A program made the position numbers and the translations under genes. Positions 34,201-46,200 of a stretch of 64,000 nucleotides of DNA are shown in pieces. How positions within the stretch are numbered: position 1 is the first letter of the stretch; each line of letters begins with the position of its first letter. Below the pieces are notes generated by a model. That model was not told where the DNA came from and made no database searches. It saw nothing but the letters and a program-made list of their open reading frames with translations. The stretch is taken from positions 62,001 to 126,000 of the forward strand of contig JAEHOE010000067.1 in assembly GCA_016858145.1 (NCBI GenBank), read 5' to 3'. Source of the stretch: Edaphochlamys debaryana. Lineage: Eukaryota; Chlorophyta; Chlorophyceae; Chlamydomonadales.

Positions 34201-37200
34201 CCTCGGAGGCGGCTCCCCACGAGCGTCTGGGCCTGCTGGGCACGGCTGCGGCGGCGGCGTCGCCTGCCTCTCTGGTGGCGTGCTCGGGCGCTGCCGCGGA
34301 GGCGGCTTCCCACGAGCGTCTGGGCCTGCTGGGCACGGCTGCGGCGGCGGCGTCGCCTGCCTCTCTGTTGGCGTGCTCGGGCGCTGCCGCGGAGGCGGCT
34401 TCCCACGAGCGTCTGGGCCTGCTGGGCTCGGCTGCGGCTGCGGCGTCGCCTGCCTCTCTGGCGGCGTGCTCGGGCGCTGCCGCGGAGGCGGCTTCCCACG
34501 AGCGTCTGGGCTTGCTGGGCTCGGCTGCTGCGGTGGCGTCGCCTGCCTCTCTGGTGGCGTGCTCGGGCGCAGCCGCGGAGGCGGCTTCCCACGAGCGTCT
34601 GGGCTTGCTGGGCACGGCTGCGGCGGCGGCGTCGCCTGCCTCTCTGGTGGCGTGCTCGGGCGCTGCCGCGGAGGCGGCTTCCCACGAGCGTCTGGGCCTG
34701 CTGGGCACGGCTGCGGCGGCGGCGTCGCCTGCCTCTCTGGTGGCGTGCTCGGGCGCTGCCGCGGAGGCGGCTTCCCACGAGCGTCTGGGCCTGCTGGGCA
34801 CGGCTGCGGCGGCGGCGTCGCCTGCCTCTCTGGTGGCGTGCTCGGGCGCTGCCGCGGAGGCGGCTTCCCACGAGCGTCTGGGTCTTCTGTGCTCGGCTGC
34901 GGCTGCGGCGTCGCCTGCCTCTCTGGCGGCGTGCTCGGGCGCTGCCGCGGAGGCGGCTTCCCACGAGCGTCTGGGTTTGCTGGGCTCGGCTGCTGCGGCG
35001 GCGTCGCCTGCCTCTCTGGTGGCGTGCTCGGGCGCTGCCGCGGAGGCGGCTTCCCACGAGCGTCTGGGCCTGCTGGGCACGGCGGCGGCGGCGGCGTCGC
35101 CTGCCTCTCTGGTGGCGTGCTCGGGCGCTGCCGCGGAGGCGGCTTCTCCCAAGCGTCTGGGTCTGCTGGGCACGGCTGCGGCGGCGGCGTCGCCTGCCTC
35201 TCTGGTGGCGTGCTCGGGCGCAGCCGCGGAGGCGGCTTCCCACGAGCGTCTGGGTCTGCTGGGCTCGGCTGCGGCGGCGGCGTCGCCTGCCTCTCTGGCG
35301 GCGTGCTCGGGCGCAGCCGCGGAGGCGGCTTCCCACGAGCGTCTGGGCCTGCTGGGCACGGCTGCGGCGGCGGCGTCGCCTGCCTCTCTGGTGGCGTGCT
35401 CGGGCGCAGCCGCGGACGCGGCTTCCCACGAGCGTCTGGGCCTGCTGGGCACGGCTGCGGCGGCGGCGTCGCCTGCCTCTCTGGTGGCGTGCTCGGGCGC
35501 TGCCGCGGAGGCGGCTTCCCACGAGCGTCTGGGCCTGCTGGGCACGGCGGCGGCGGCGGCGTCGCCTGCCTCTCTGGCGGCGTGCTCGGGCGCGGCCGCG
35601 GAGGCGGCTTCCCACGAGCGTCTGGGCCTGCTGGGCACGGCTGCTGCGGCGGCGTCGCCTGCCTCTTTGGTGGCGTGCTCGGGCGCTGCCGCGGAGGCGG
35701 CTTCCCACGAGCGTCTGGGCCTGCTGGGCACGGCTGCGGCGGCGGCGTCGCCTGCCTCTCTGGTGGCATGCTCGGGCGCTGCCGCGGAGGCGGCTTCCCA
35801 CGAGCGTCTGGGCCTGCTGGGCACGGCGGCGGCGGCGGCGTCGCCTGCCTCTCTGGCGGCGTGCTCGGGCGCGGCCGCGGAGGCGGCTTCCCACGAGCGT
35901 CTGGGCCTGCTGGGCACGGCTGCTGCGGCGGCGTCGCCTGCCTCTTTGGTGGCGTGCTCGGGCGCTGCCGCGGAGGCGGCTTCCCACGAGCGTCTGGGCC
36001 TGCTGGGCACGGCTGCTGCGGCGGCGTCGCCTGCCTCTTTGGTGGCGTGCTCGGGCGCTGCCGCGGAGGCGGCTTCCCACGAGCGTCTGGGCCTGCTGGG
36101 CACGGCTGCGGCGGCGGCGTCGCCTGCCTCTCTGGTGGCGTGCTCGGGCGCTGCCGCGGAGGCGGCTTCCCACGAGCGTCTGGGCCTGCTGGGCACGGCG
36201 GCGGCGGCGGCGTCGCCTGCCTCTCTGGCGGCGTGCTCGGGCGCGGCCGCGGAGGCGGCTTCCCACGAGCGTCTGGGCCTGCTGGGCACGGCTGCTGCGG
36301 CGGCGTCGCCTGCCTCTTTGGTGGCGTGCTCGGGCGCTGCCGCGGAGGCGGCTTCCCACGAGCGTCTGGGCCTGCTGGGCTCGGCTGCGGCGGCGGCGTC
36401 GCCTGCCTCTCTGGCGGCGTGCTCGGGCGCAGCCGCGGAGGCGGCTTCCCACGAGCGTCTGGGCTTGCTGGGCACGGCGGCGGCGGCGGCGTCGCCTGCC
36501 TCTCTGTTGGCGTGCTCGGGCGCTGCCGCGGAGGCGGCTTCCCACGAGCGTCTGGGCCTGCTGGGCTCGGCTGCGGCGGCGGCGTCGCCTGCCTCTCTGG
36601 TGGCGTGCTCGGGCGCTGCCGCGGAGGCGGCTTCCCACGAGCGTCTGGGCCTGCTGGGCACGGCTGCGGCGGCGGCGTCGCCTGCCTCTCTGGTGGCGTG
36701 CTCGGGCGCAGCCGCGGAGGCGGCTTCCCACGAGCGTCTGGGCCTGCTGGGCACGGCTGCTGCTGCGGCGTCGCCTGCCTCTTCGGTGGCGTGCTCGGGC
36801 GCTGCCGCGGAGGCGGCTTCCCACGAGCGTCTGGGCCTGCTGGGCACGGCTGCGGCGGCGGCGTCGCCTGCCTCTCTGGTGGCGTGCTCGGGCGCTGCTG
36901 CGGAGGCGGCTTCCCACGAGCGTCTGGGCCTGCTGGGCACGGCTGCTGCGGCGGCGTCGCCTGCCTCTTTGGTGGCGTGCTCGGGCGCAGCCGCGGAGGC
37001 GGCTTCCCACGAGCGTCTGGGCCTGCTGGGCTTGGCTGCGGCGGCGGCGTCGCCTGCCTCTCTGGTGGCGTGCTCGGGCGCAGCCGCGGAGGCGGCTTCC
37101 CACGAGCGTCTGGGTCTTCTGTGCTCGGCTGCGGCGGCGGCGTCGCCTGCCTCTCTGGCGGCGTGCTCGGGCGCAGCCGCGGAGGCGGCTTCCCACGAGC

Positions 37201-40200
37201 GTCTGGGTCTGCTGGGCTCGGCTGCGGCGGCGGCGTCGCCTGCCTCTCTGGCGGCGTGCTCGGGCGCAGCCGCGGAGGCGGCTTCCCACGAGCGTCTGGG
37301 CCTGCTGGGCACGGCTGCGGCGGCGGCGTCGCCTGCCTCTCTGGTGGCGTGCTCGGGCGCTGCCGCGGACGCGGCTTCCCACGAGCGTCTGGGCCTGCTG
37401 GGCACGGCTGCGGCGGCGGCGTCGCCTGCCTCTCTGGTGGCGTGCTCGGGCGCTGCCGCGGAGGCGGCTTCCCACGAGCGTCTGGGCCTGCTGGGCACGG
37501 CTGCGGCGGCGGCGTCGCCTGCCTCTCTGGCGGCGTGCTCGGGCGCGGCCGCGGAGGCGGCTTCCCACGAGCGTCTGGGCCTGCTGGGCACGGCGGCGGC
37601 GGCGGCGTCGCCTGCCTCTTTGGTGGCGTGCTCGGGCGCTGCCGCGGAGGCGGCTTCCCACGAGCGTCTGGGCCTGCTGGGCACGGCTGTGTCGGCGGCG
37701 TCGCCTGCCTCTCTGGTGGCATGCTCGGGCGCTGCCGCGGAGGCGGCTTCTCCCAAGCGTCTGGGCCTGCTGGGCACGGCTGCGGCGGCGGCGTCGCCTG
37801 CCTCTCTGGTGGCGTGCTCGGGCGCTGCCGCGGAGGCGGCTTCCCACGAGCGTCTGGGTCTGCTGGGCTCGGCTGCGGCGGCGGCGTCGCCTGCCTCTCT
37901 GGCGGCGTGCTCGGGCGCAGCCGCGGAGGCGGCTTCCCACGAGCGTCTGGGCTTGCTGGGCACGGCGGCGGCGGCGGCGTCGCCTGCCTCTCTGTTGGCG
38001 TGCTCGGGCGCTGCCGCGGAGGCGGCTTCCCACGAGCGTCTGGGCCTGCTGGGCTCGGCTGCGGCGGCGGCGTCGCCTGCCTCTCTGGCGGCGTGCTCGG
38101 GCGCTGCCGCGGAGGCGGCTTCCCACGAGCGTCTGGGCCTGCTGGGCACGGCTGCGGCGGCGGCGTCGCCTGCCTCTCTGGTGGCGTGCTCGGGCGCAGC
38201 CGCGGAGGCGGCTTCCCACGAGCGTCTGGGCCTGCTGGGCACGGCTGCTGCTGCGGCGTCGCCTGCCTCTTCGGTGGCGTGCTCGGGCGCTGCCGCGGAG
38301 GCGGCTTCCCACGAGCGTCTGGGCCTGCTGGGCACGGCTGCGGCGGCGGCGTCGCCTGCCTCTCTGGTGGCGTGCTCGGGCGCTGCTGCGGAGGCGGCTT
38401 CCCACGAGCGTCTGGGCCTGCTGGGCACGGCTGCTGCGGCGGCGTCGCCTGCCTCTTTGGTGGCGTGCTCGGGCGCAGCCGCGGAGGCGGCTTCCCACGA
38501 GCGTCTGGGTCTGCTGGGCTCGGCTGCGGCGGCGGCGTCGCCTGCCTCTCTGGCGGCGTGCTCGGGCGCAGCCGCGGAGGCGGCTTCCCACGAGCGTCTG
38601 GGCTTGCTGGGCACGGCGGGCGGCGGCGGCGTCGCCTGCCTCTCTGTTGGCGTGCTCGGGCGCTGCCGCGGAGGCGGCTTCCCACGAGCGTCTGGGCCTG
38701 CTGGGCTCGGCTGCGGCGGCGGCGTCGCCTGCCTCTCTGGTGGCGTGCTCGGGCGCTGCCGCGGAGGCGGCTTCCCACGAGCGTCTGGGCCTGCTGGGCA
38801 CGGCTGCGGCGGCGGCGTCGCCTGCCTCTCTGGTGGCGTGCTCGGGCGCAGCCGCGGAGGCGGCTTCCCACGAGCGTCTGGGCCTGCTGGGCACGGCTGC
38901 TGCTGCGGCGTCGCCTGCCTCTCTGGTGGCGTGCTCGGGCGCTGCCGCGGAGGCGGCTTCCCACGAGCGTCTGGGCCTGCTGGGCACGGCTGCGGCGGCG
39001 GCGTCGCCTGCCTCTCTGTTGGCGTGCTCGGGCGCTGCTGCGGAGGCGGCTTCCCACGAGCGTCTGGGCCTGCTGGGCACGGCTGCTGCGGCGGCGTCGC
39101 CTGCCTCTCTGGCGGCGTGCTCGGGCGCAGCCGCGGAGGCGGCTTCCCACGAGCGTCTGGGCTTGCTGGGCACGGCGGCGGCGGCGGCGTCGCCTGCCTC
39201 TCTGTTGGCGTGCTCGGGCGCTGCCGCGGAGGCGGCTTCCCACGAGCGTCTGGGCCTGCTGGGCTCGGCTGCGGCGGCGGCGTCGCCTGCCTCTCTGGTG
39301 GCGTGCTCGGGCGCTGCCGCGGAGGCGGCTTCCCACGAGCGTCTGGGCCTGCTGGGCACGGCTGCGGCGGCGGCGTCGCCTGCCTCTCTGGTGGCGTGCT
39401 CGGGCGCAGCCGCGGAGGCGGCTTCCCACGAGCGTCTGGGCCTGCTGGGCACGGCTGCTGCTGCGGCGTCGCCTGCCTCTCTGGTGGCGTGCTCGGGCGC
39501 TGCCGCGGAGGCGGCTTCCCACGAGCGTCTGGGCCTGCTGGGCACGGCTGCGGCGGCGGCGTCGCCTGCCTCTCTGTTGGCGTGCTCGGGCGCTGCTGCG
39601 GAGGCGGCTTCCCACGAGCGTCTGGGCCTGCTGGGCACGGCTGCTGCGGCGGCGTCGCCTGCCTCTTTGGTGGCGTGCTCGGGCGCAGCCGCGGAGGCGG
39701 CTTCCCACGAGCGTCTGGGCCTGCTGGGCACGGCTGCGGCGGCGGCGTCGCCTGCCTCTCTGGTGGCATGCTCGGGCGCTGCCGCGGAGGCGGCTTCCCA
39801 CGAGCGTCTGGGCCTGCTGGGCACGGCTGCTGCTGCGGCGTCGCCTGCCTCTTTGGTGGCGTGCTCGGGCGCTGCCGCGGAGGCGGCTTCCCACGAGCGT
39901 TTGGGCCTGCTGGGCACGGCTGTGTCGGCGGCGTCGCCTGCCTCTCTGGTGGCGTGCTCGGGCGCAGCCGCGGAGGCGGCTTCCCACGAGCGTCTGGGCT
40001 TGCTGGGCACGGCTGCGGCGGCGGCGTCGCCTGCCTCTCTGGTGGCGTGCTCGGGCGCTGCCGCGGAGGCGGCTTCCCACGAGCGTCTGGGCCTGCTGGG
40101 CACGGCTGCTGCTGCGGCGTCGCCTGCCTCTCTGGCGGCGTGCTCGGGCGCAGCCGCGGAGGCGGCTTCCCACGAGCGTTTGGGCCTGCTGGGCACGGCT

Positions 40201-43200
40201 GTGTCGGCGGCGTCGCCTGCCTCTCTGGTGGCGTGCTCGGGCGCAGCCGCGGAGGCGGCTTCCCACGAGCGTCTGGGTCTGCTGGGCTCGGCTGCGGCGG
40301 CGGCGTCGCCTGCCTCTCTGGCGGCGTGCTCGGGCGCTGCCGCGGAGGCGGCTTCCCACGAGCGTCTGGGCCTGCTGGGCACGGCTGCTGCGGCGGCGTC
40401 GCCTGCCTCTCTGGCGGCGTGCTCGGGCGCAGCCGCGGAGGCGGCTTCCCACGAGCGTCTGGGCCTGCTGGGCACGGCTGCTGCTGCGGCGTCGCCTGCC
40501 TCTCTGGCGGCGTGCTCGGGCGCAGCCGCGGAGGCGGCTTCCCACGAGCGTCTGGGCCTGCTGGGCACGGCGGCGGCGGCGGCGTCGCCTGCCTCTCTGT
40601 TGGCGTGCTCGGGCGCTGCCGCGGAGGCGGCTTCCCACGAGCGTCTGGGTCTGCTGGGTACGGCTGCGGCTGCGGCGTCGCCTGCCTCTCTGGCGGCGTG
40701 CTCGGGCGCTGCCGCGGAGGCGGCTTCCCACGAGCGTCTGGGCCTGCTGGGCACGGCTGCGGCGGCGGCGTCGCCTGCCTCTCTGGTGGCGTGCTCGGGC
40801 GCTGCTGCGGAGGCGGCTTCCCACGAGCGTCTGGGCCTGCTGGGCACGGCTGCGGCGGCGGCGTCGCCTGCCTCTTTGGTGGCGTGCTCGGGCGCTGCCG
40901 CGGAGGCGGCTTCCCACGAGCGTTTGGGTCTTCTGGGCACGGCTGCGGCGGCGGCGTCGCCTGCCTCTCTGGTGGCATGCTCGGGCGCTGCCGCGGAGGC
41001 GGCTTCCCACGAGCGTCTGGGCCTGCTGGGCACGGCTGCGGCGGCGGCGTCGCCTGCCTCTCTGGTGGCGTGCTCGGGCGCTGCCGCGGAGGCGGCTTCC
41101 CACGAGCGTCTGGGTCTGCTGGGCTCGGCTGCGGCTGCGGCGTCGCCTGCCTCTCTGGCGGCGTGCTCGGGCGCAGCCGCGGAGGCGGCTTCCCACGAGC
41201 GTCTGGGCCTGCTGGGCACGGCTGCGGCGGCGGCGTCGCCTGCCTCTTTGGCGGCGTGCTCGGGCGCAGCCGCGGAGGCGGCTTCCCACGAGCGTTTGGG
41301 TCTTCTGTGCTCGGCTGCGGCTGCGGCGTCGCCTGCCTCTCTGGCGGCGTGCTCGGGCGCAGCCGCGGAGGCGGCTTCCCACGAGCGTCTGGGCCTGCTG
41401 GGCACGGCGGCGGCGGCGGCGTCGCCTGCCTCTCTGGCGGCGTGCTCGGGCGCAGCCGCGGAGGCGGCTTCCCATGAGCGTCTGGGCCTGCTGGGCACGG
41501 CTGCGGCGGCGGCGTCGCCTGCCTCTCTGGTGGCGTGCTCGGGCGCTGCCGCGGAGGCGGCTTCCCACGAGCGTCTGGGCCTGCTGGGCACGGCTGCTGC
41601 GGCGGCGTCGCCTGCCTCTCTGGTGGCGTGCTCGGGCGCTGCCGCGGAGGCGGCTTCCCACGAGCGTCTGGGTCTGCTGGGCTCGGCTGCTGCGGCGGCG
41701 TCGCCTGCCTCTCTGGTGGCGTGCTCGGGCGCAGCCGCGGAGGCGGCTTCTCCCAAGCGTCTGGGCCTGCTGGGCTCGGCTGCGGCGGCGGCGTCGCCTG
41801 CCTCTCTGGCGGCGTGCTCGGGCGCAGCCGCGGAGGCGGCTTCTCCCAAGCGTCTGGGTCTGCTGGGCACGGCTGCGGCGGCGGCGTCGCCTGCCTCTCT
41901 GGTGGCGTGCTCGGGCGCAGCCGCGGAGGCGGCTTCCCACGAGCGTCTGGGTCTGCTGGGCTCGGCTGCGGCGGCGGCGTCGCCTGCCTCTCTGGCGGCG
42001 TGCTCGGGCGCAGCCGCGGAGGCGGCTTCCCACGAGCGTCTGGGCCTGCTGGGCACGGCTGCTGCTGCGGCGTCGCCTGCCTCTCTGGCGGCGTGCTCGG
42101 GCGCAGCCGCGGAGGCGGCTTCCCACGAGCGTCTGGGTCTGCTGGGCTCGGCTGCTGCGGCGGCGTCGCCTGCCTCTCTGGTGGCGTGCTCGGGCGCTGC
42201 CGCGGAGGCGGCTTCCCACGAGCGTCTGGGCCTGCTGGGCACGGCTGCGGCGGCGGCGTCGCCTGCCTCTCTGGTGGCGTGCTCGGGCGCAGCCGCGGAG
42301 GCGGCTTCTCCCAAGCGTCTGGGTCTGCTGGGCACGGCTGCGGCGGCGGCGTCGCCTGCCTCTCTGTTGGCGTGCTCGGGCGCAGCCGCGGAGGCGGCTT
42401 CCCACGAGCGTCTGGGTCTGCTGGGCTCGGCTGCGGCGGCGGCGTCGCCTGCCTCTCTGGCGGCGTGCTCGGGCGCAGCCGCGGAGGCGGCTTCCCACGA
42501 GCGTCTGGGTCTGCTGGGCTACGGCTGCGGCGGCGGCGTCGCCTGCCTCTCTGGCGGCGTGCTCGGGCGCTAGCCGCGGAGGCGGCTTCCCACGAGCGTC
42601 TGGGCCTGCTGGGCACGGCGGCGGCGGCGGCGTCGCCTGCCTCTCTGGTGGCGTGCTCGGGCGCTGCCGCGGAGGCGGCTTCTCCCACGAGCGTCTGGGT
42701 CTGCTGGGCACGGCTGCGGCGGCGGCGTCGCCTGCCTCTCTGGCTGGCGTGCTCGGGCGCATGCCGCGGAGGCGGCTTCCCACGAGCGTCTGGGCCTGCT
42801 GGGCACGGCTGCGGCGGCGGCGTCGCCTGCCTCTCTGGCTGGCGTGCTCGGGCGCAGCCGCGGAGGCGGCTTCCCACGAGCGTCTGGGTCTGCTGGGCTC
42901 GGCTGCGGCGGCGGCGTCGCCTGCCTCTCTGGTGGCGTGCTCGGGCGCATGCCGCGGAGGCGGCTTCTCCCAAGCGTCTGGGTCTGCTGGGCACGGCTGC
43001 GGCGGCGGCGTCGCCTGCCTCTCTGGTGGCGTGCTCGGGCGCAGCCGCGGAGGCGGCTTCCCACGAGCGTCTGGGTCTGCTGGGCTCGGCTGCGGCGGCG
43101 GCGTCGCCTGCCTCTCTGGCGGCGTGCTCGGGCGCAGCCGCGGAGGCGGCTTCCCACGAGCGTCTGGGCCTGCTGGGCACGGCTGCGGCGGCGGCGTCGC

Positions 43201-46200
43201 CTGCCTCTCTGGTGGCGTGCTCGGGCGCAGCCGCGGAGGCGGCTTCCCACGAGCGTCTGGGTCCTGCTGGGCACGGCTGCGGCGGCGGCGTCGCCTGCCT
43301 CTCTGGTGGCGTGCTCGGGCGCAGCCGCGGAGGCGGCTTCCCACGAGCGTCTGGGTCTGCTGGGCTCGGCTGCTGCGGCGGCGTCGCCTGCCTCTCTGGC
43401 GGCGTGCTCGGGCGCAGCCGCGGAGGCGGCTTCCCACGAGCGTCTGGGCCTGCTGGGCACGGCGGCGGCGGCGGCGTCGCCTGCCTCTCTGGTGGCGTGC
43501 TCGGGCGCAGCCGCGGACGCGGCTTCCCACGAGCGTCTGGGCCTGCTGGGCACGGCTGCGGCGGCGGCGTCGCCTGCCTCTCTGGTGGCGTGCTCGGGCG
43601 CTGCCGCGGAGGCGGCTTCCCACGAGCGTCTGGGCCTGCTGGGCACGGCTGCGGCGGCGGCGTCGCCTGCCTCTCTGGCGGCGTGCTCGGGCGCGGCCGC
43701 GGAGGCGGCTTCCCACGAGCGTCTGGGCCTGCTGGGCACGGCGGCGGCGGCGGCGTCGCCTGCCTCTTTGGTGGCGTGCTCGGGCGCTGCCGCGGAGGCG
43801 GCTTCCCACGAGCGTCTGGGCCTGCTGGGCACGGCTGCGGCGGCGGCGTCGCCTGCCTCTCTGGTGGCATGCTCGGGCGCTGCCGCGGAGGCGGCTTCTC
43901 CCAAGCGTCTGGGCCTGCTGGGCACGGCTGCGGCGGCGGCGTCGCCTGCCTCTCTGGTGGCGTGCTCGGGCGCAGCCGCGGAGGCGGCTTCCCACGAGCG
44001 TCTGGGCCTGCTGGGCTCGGCTGCGGCGGCGGCGTCGCCTGCCTCTCTGGCGGCGTGCTCGGGCGCTGCCGCGGAGGCGGCTTCCCACGAGCGTCTGGGC
44101 CTGCTGGGCACGGCTGCTGCGGCGGCGTCGCCTGCCTCTCCTGCGGCGTGCTCGGGCGCAGCCGCGGAGGCGGCTTCCCACGAGCGTCTGGGCCTGCTGG
44201 GCACGGCTGCGGCGGCGGCGTCGCCTGCCTCTCTGGTGGCGTGCTCGGGCGCAGCCGCGGAGGCGGCTTCCCACGAGCGTCTGGGCCTGCTGGGCTCGGC
44301 TGCGGCGGCGGCGTCGCCTGCCTCTCTGGTGGCGTGCTCGGGCGCTGCCGCGGAGGCGGCTTCCCACGAGCGTCTGGGCCTGCTGGGCACGGCTGCGGCG
44401 GCGGCGTCGCCTGCATCTCTGGTGGCGTGCTCGGGCGCAGCCGCGGAGGCGGCTTCTCCCAAGCGTCTGGGTCTGCTGGGCACGGCTGCGGCGGCGGCGT
44501 CGCCTGCCTCTCTGGTGGCGTGCTCGGGCGCAGCCGCGGAGGCGGCTTCCCACGAGCGTCTGGGTCTGCTGGGCTCGGCTGCGGCGGCGGCGTCGCCTGC
44601 CTCTCTGGCGGCGTGCTCGGGCGCAGCCGCGGAGGCGGCTTCCCACGAGCGTCTGGGCCTGCTGGGCACGGCTGCGGCGGCGGCGTCGCCTGCCTCTCTG
44701 GTGGCGTGCTCGGGCGCAGCCGCGGAGGCGGCTTCCCACGAGCGTCTGGGTCTGCTGGGCTCGGCTGCTGCGGCGGCGTCGCCTGCCTCTCTGGCGGCGT
44801 GCTCGGGCGCAGCCGCGGAGGCGGCTTCCCACGAGCGTCTGGGCCTGCTGGGCACGGCGGCGGCGGCGGCGTCGCCTGCCTCTCTGGTGGCGTGCTCGGG
44901 CGCTGCCGCGGACGCGGCTTCCCACGAGCGTCTGGGCCTGCTGGGCACGGCTGCGGCGGCGGCGTCGCCTGCCTCTCTGGTGGCGTGCTCGGGCGCAGCC
45001 GCGGAGGCGGCTTCCCACGAGCGTCTGGGCCTGCTGGGCACGGCGGCGGCGGCGGCGTCGCCTGCCTCTCTGGCGGCGTGCTCGGGCGCGGCCGCGGAGG
45101 CGGCTTCCCACGAGCGTCTGGGCCTGCTGGGCACGGCGGCGGCGGCGGCGTCGCCTGCCTCTCTGGTGGCGTGCTCGGGCGCTGCCGCGGAGGCGGCTTC
45201 CCACGAGCGTCTGGGCCTGCTGGGCACGGCTGTGTCGGCGGCGTCGCCTGCCTCTCTGGTGGCATGCTCGGGCGCTGCCGCGGAGGCGGCTTCTCCCAAG
45301 CGTCTGGGCCTGCTGGGCACGGCTGCGGCGGCGGCGTCGCCTGCCTCTCTGGTGGCGTGCTCGGGCGCAGCCGCGGAGGCGGCTTCCCACGAGCGTCTGG
45401 GCCTGCTGGGCACGGCTGCGGCGGCGGCGTCGCCTGCCTCTCTGGTGGCGTGCTCGGGCGCAGCCGCGGAGGCGGCTTCCCACGAGCGTCTGGGTCTGCT
45501 GGGCTCGGCTGCGGCGGCGGCGTCGCCTGCCTCTCTGGCGGCGTGCTCGGGCGCTGCCGCGGAGGCGGCTTCCCACGAGCGTCTGGGCCTGCTGGGCACG
45601 GCGGCGGCGGCGGCGTCGCCTGCCTCTCTGGTGGCGTGCTCGGGCGCTGCCGCGGACGCGGCTTCCCACGAGCGTCTGGGCCTGCTGGGCACGGCTGCGG
45701 CGGCGGCGTCGCCTGCCTCTCTGGTGGCGTGCTCGGGCGCAGCCGCGGAGGCGGCTTCCCACGAGCGTCTGGGCCTGCTGGGCACGGCGGCGGCGGCGGC
45801 GTCGCCTGCCTCTCTGGCGGCGTGCTCGGGCGCGGCCGCGGAGGCGGCTTCCCACGAGCGTCTGGGCCTGCTGGGCACGGCGGCGGCGGCGGCGTCGCCT
45901 GCCTCTTTGGTGGCGTGCTCGGGCGCTGCCGCGGAGGCGGCTTCCCACGAGCGTCTGGGCCTGCTGGGCACGGCTGTGTCGGCGGCGTCGCCTGCCTCTC
46001 TGGTGGCATGCTCGGGCGCTGCCGCGGAGGCGGCTTCTCCCAAGCGTCTGGGCCTGCTGGGCACGGCTGCGGCGGCGGCGTCGCCTGCCTCTCTGGTGGC
46101 GTGCTCGGGCGCAGCCGCGGAGGCGGCTTCCCACGAGCGTCTGGGTCTGCTGGGCTCGGCTGCGGCGGCGGCGTCGCCTGCCTCTCTGGCGGCGTGCTCG

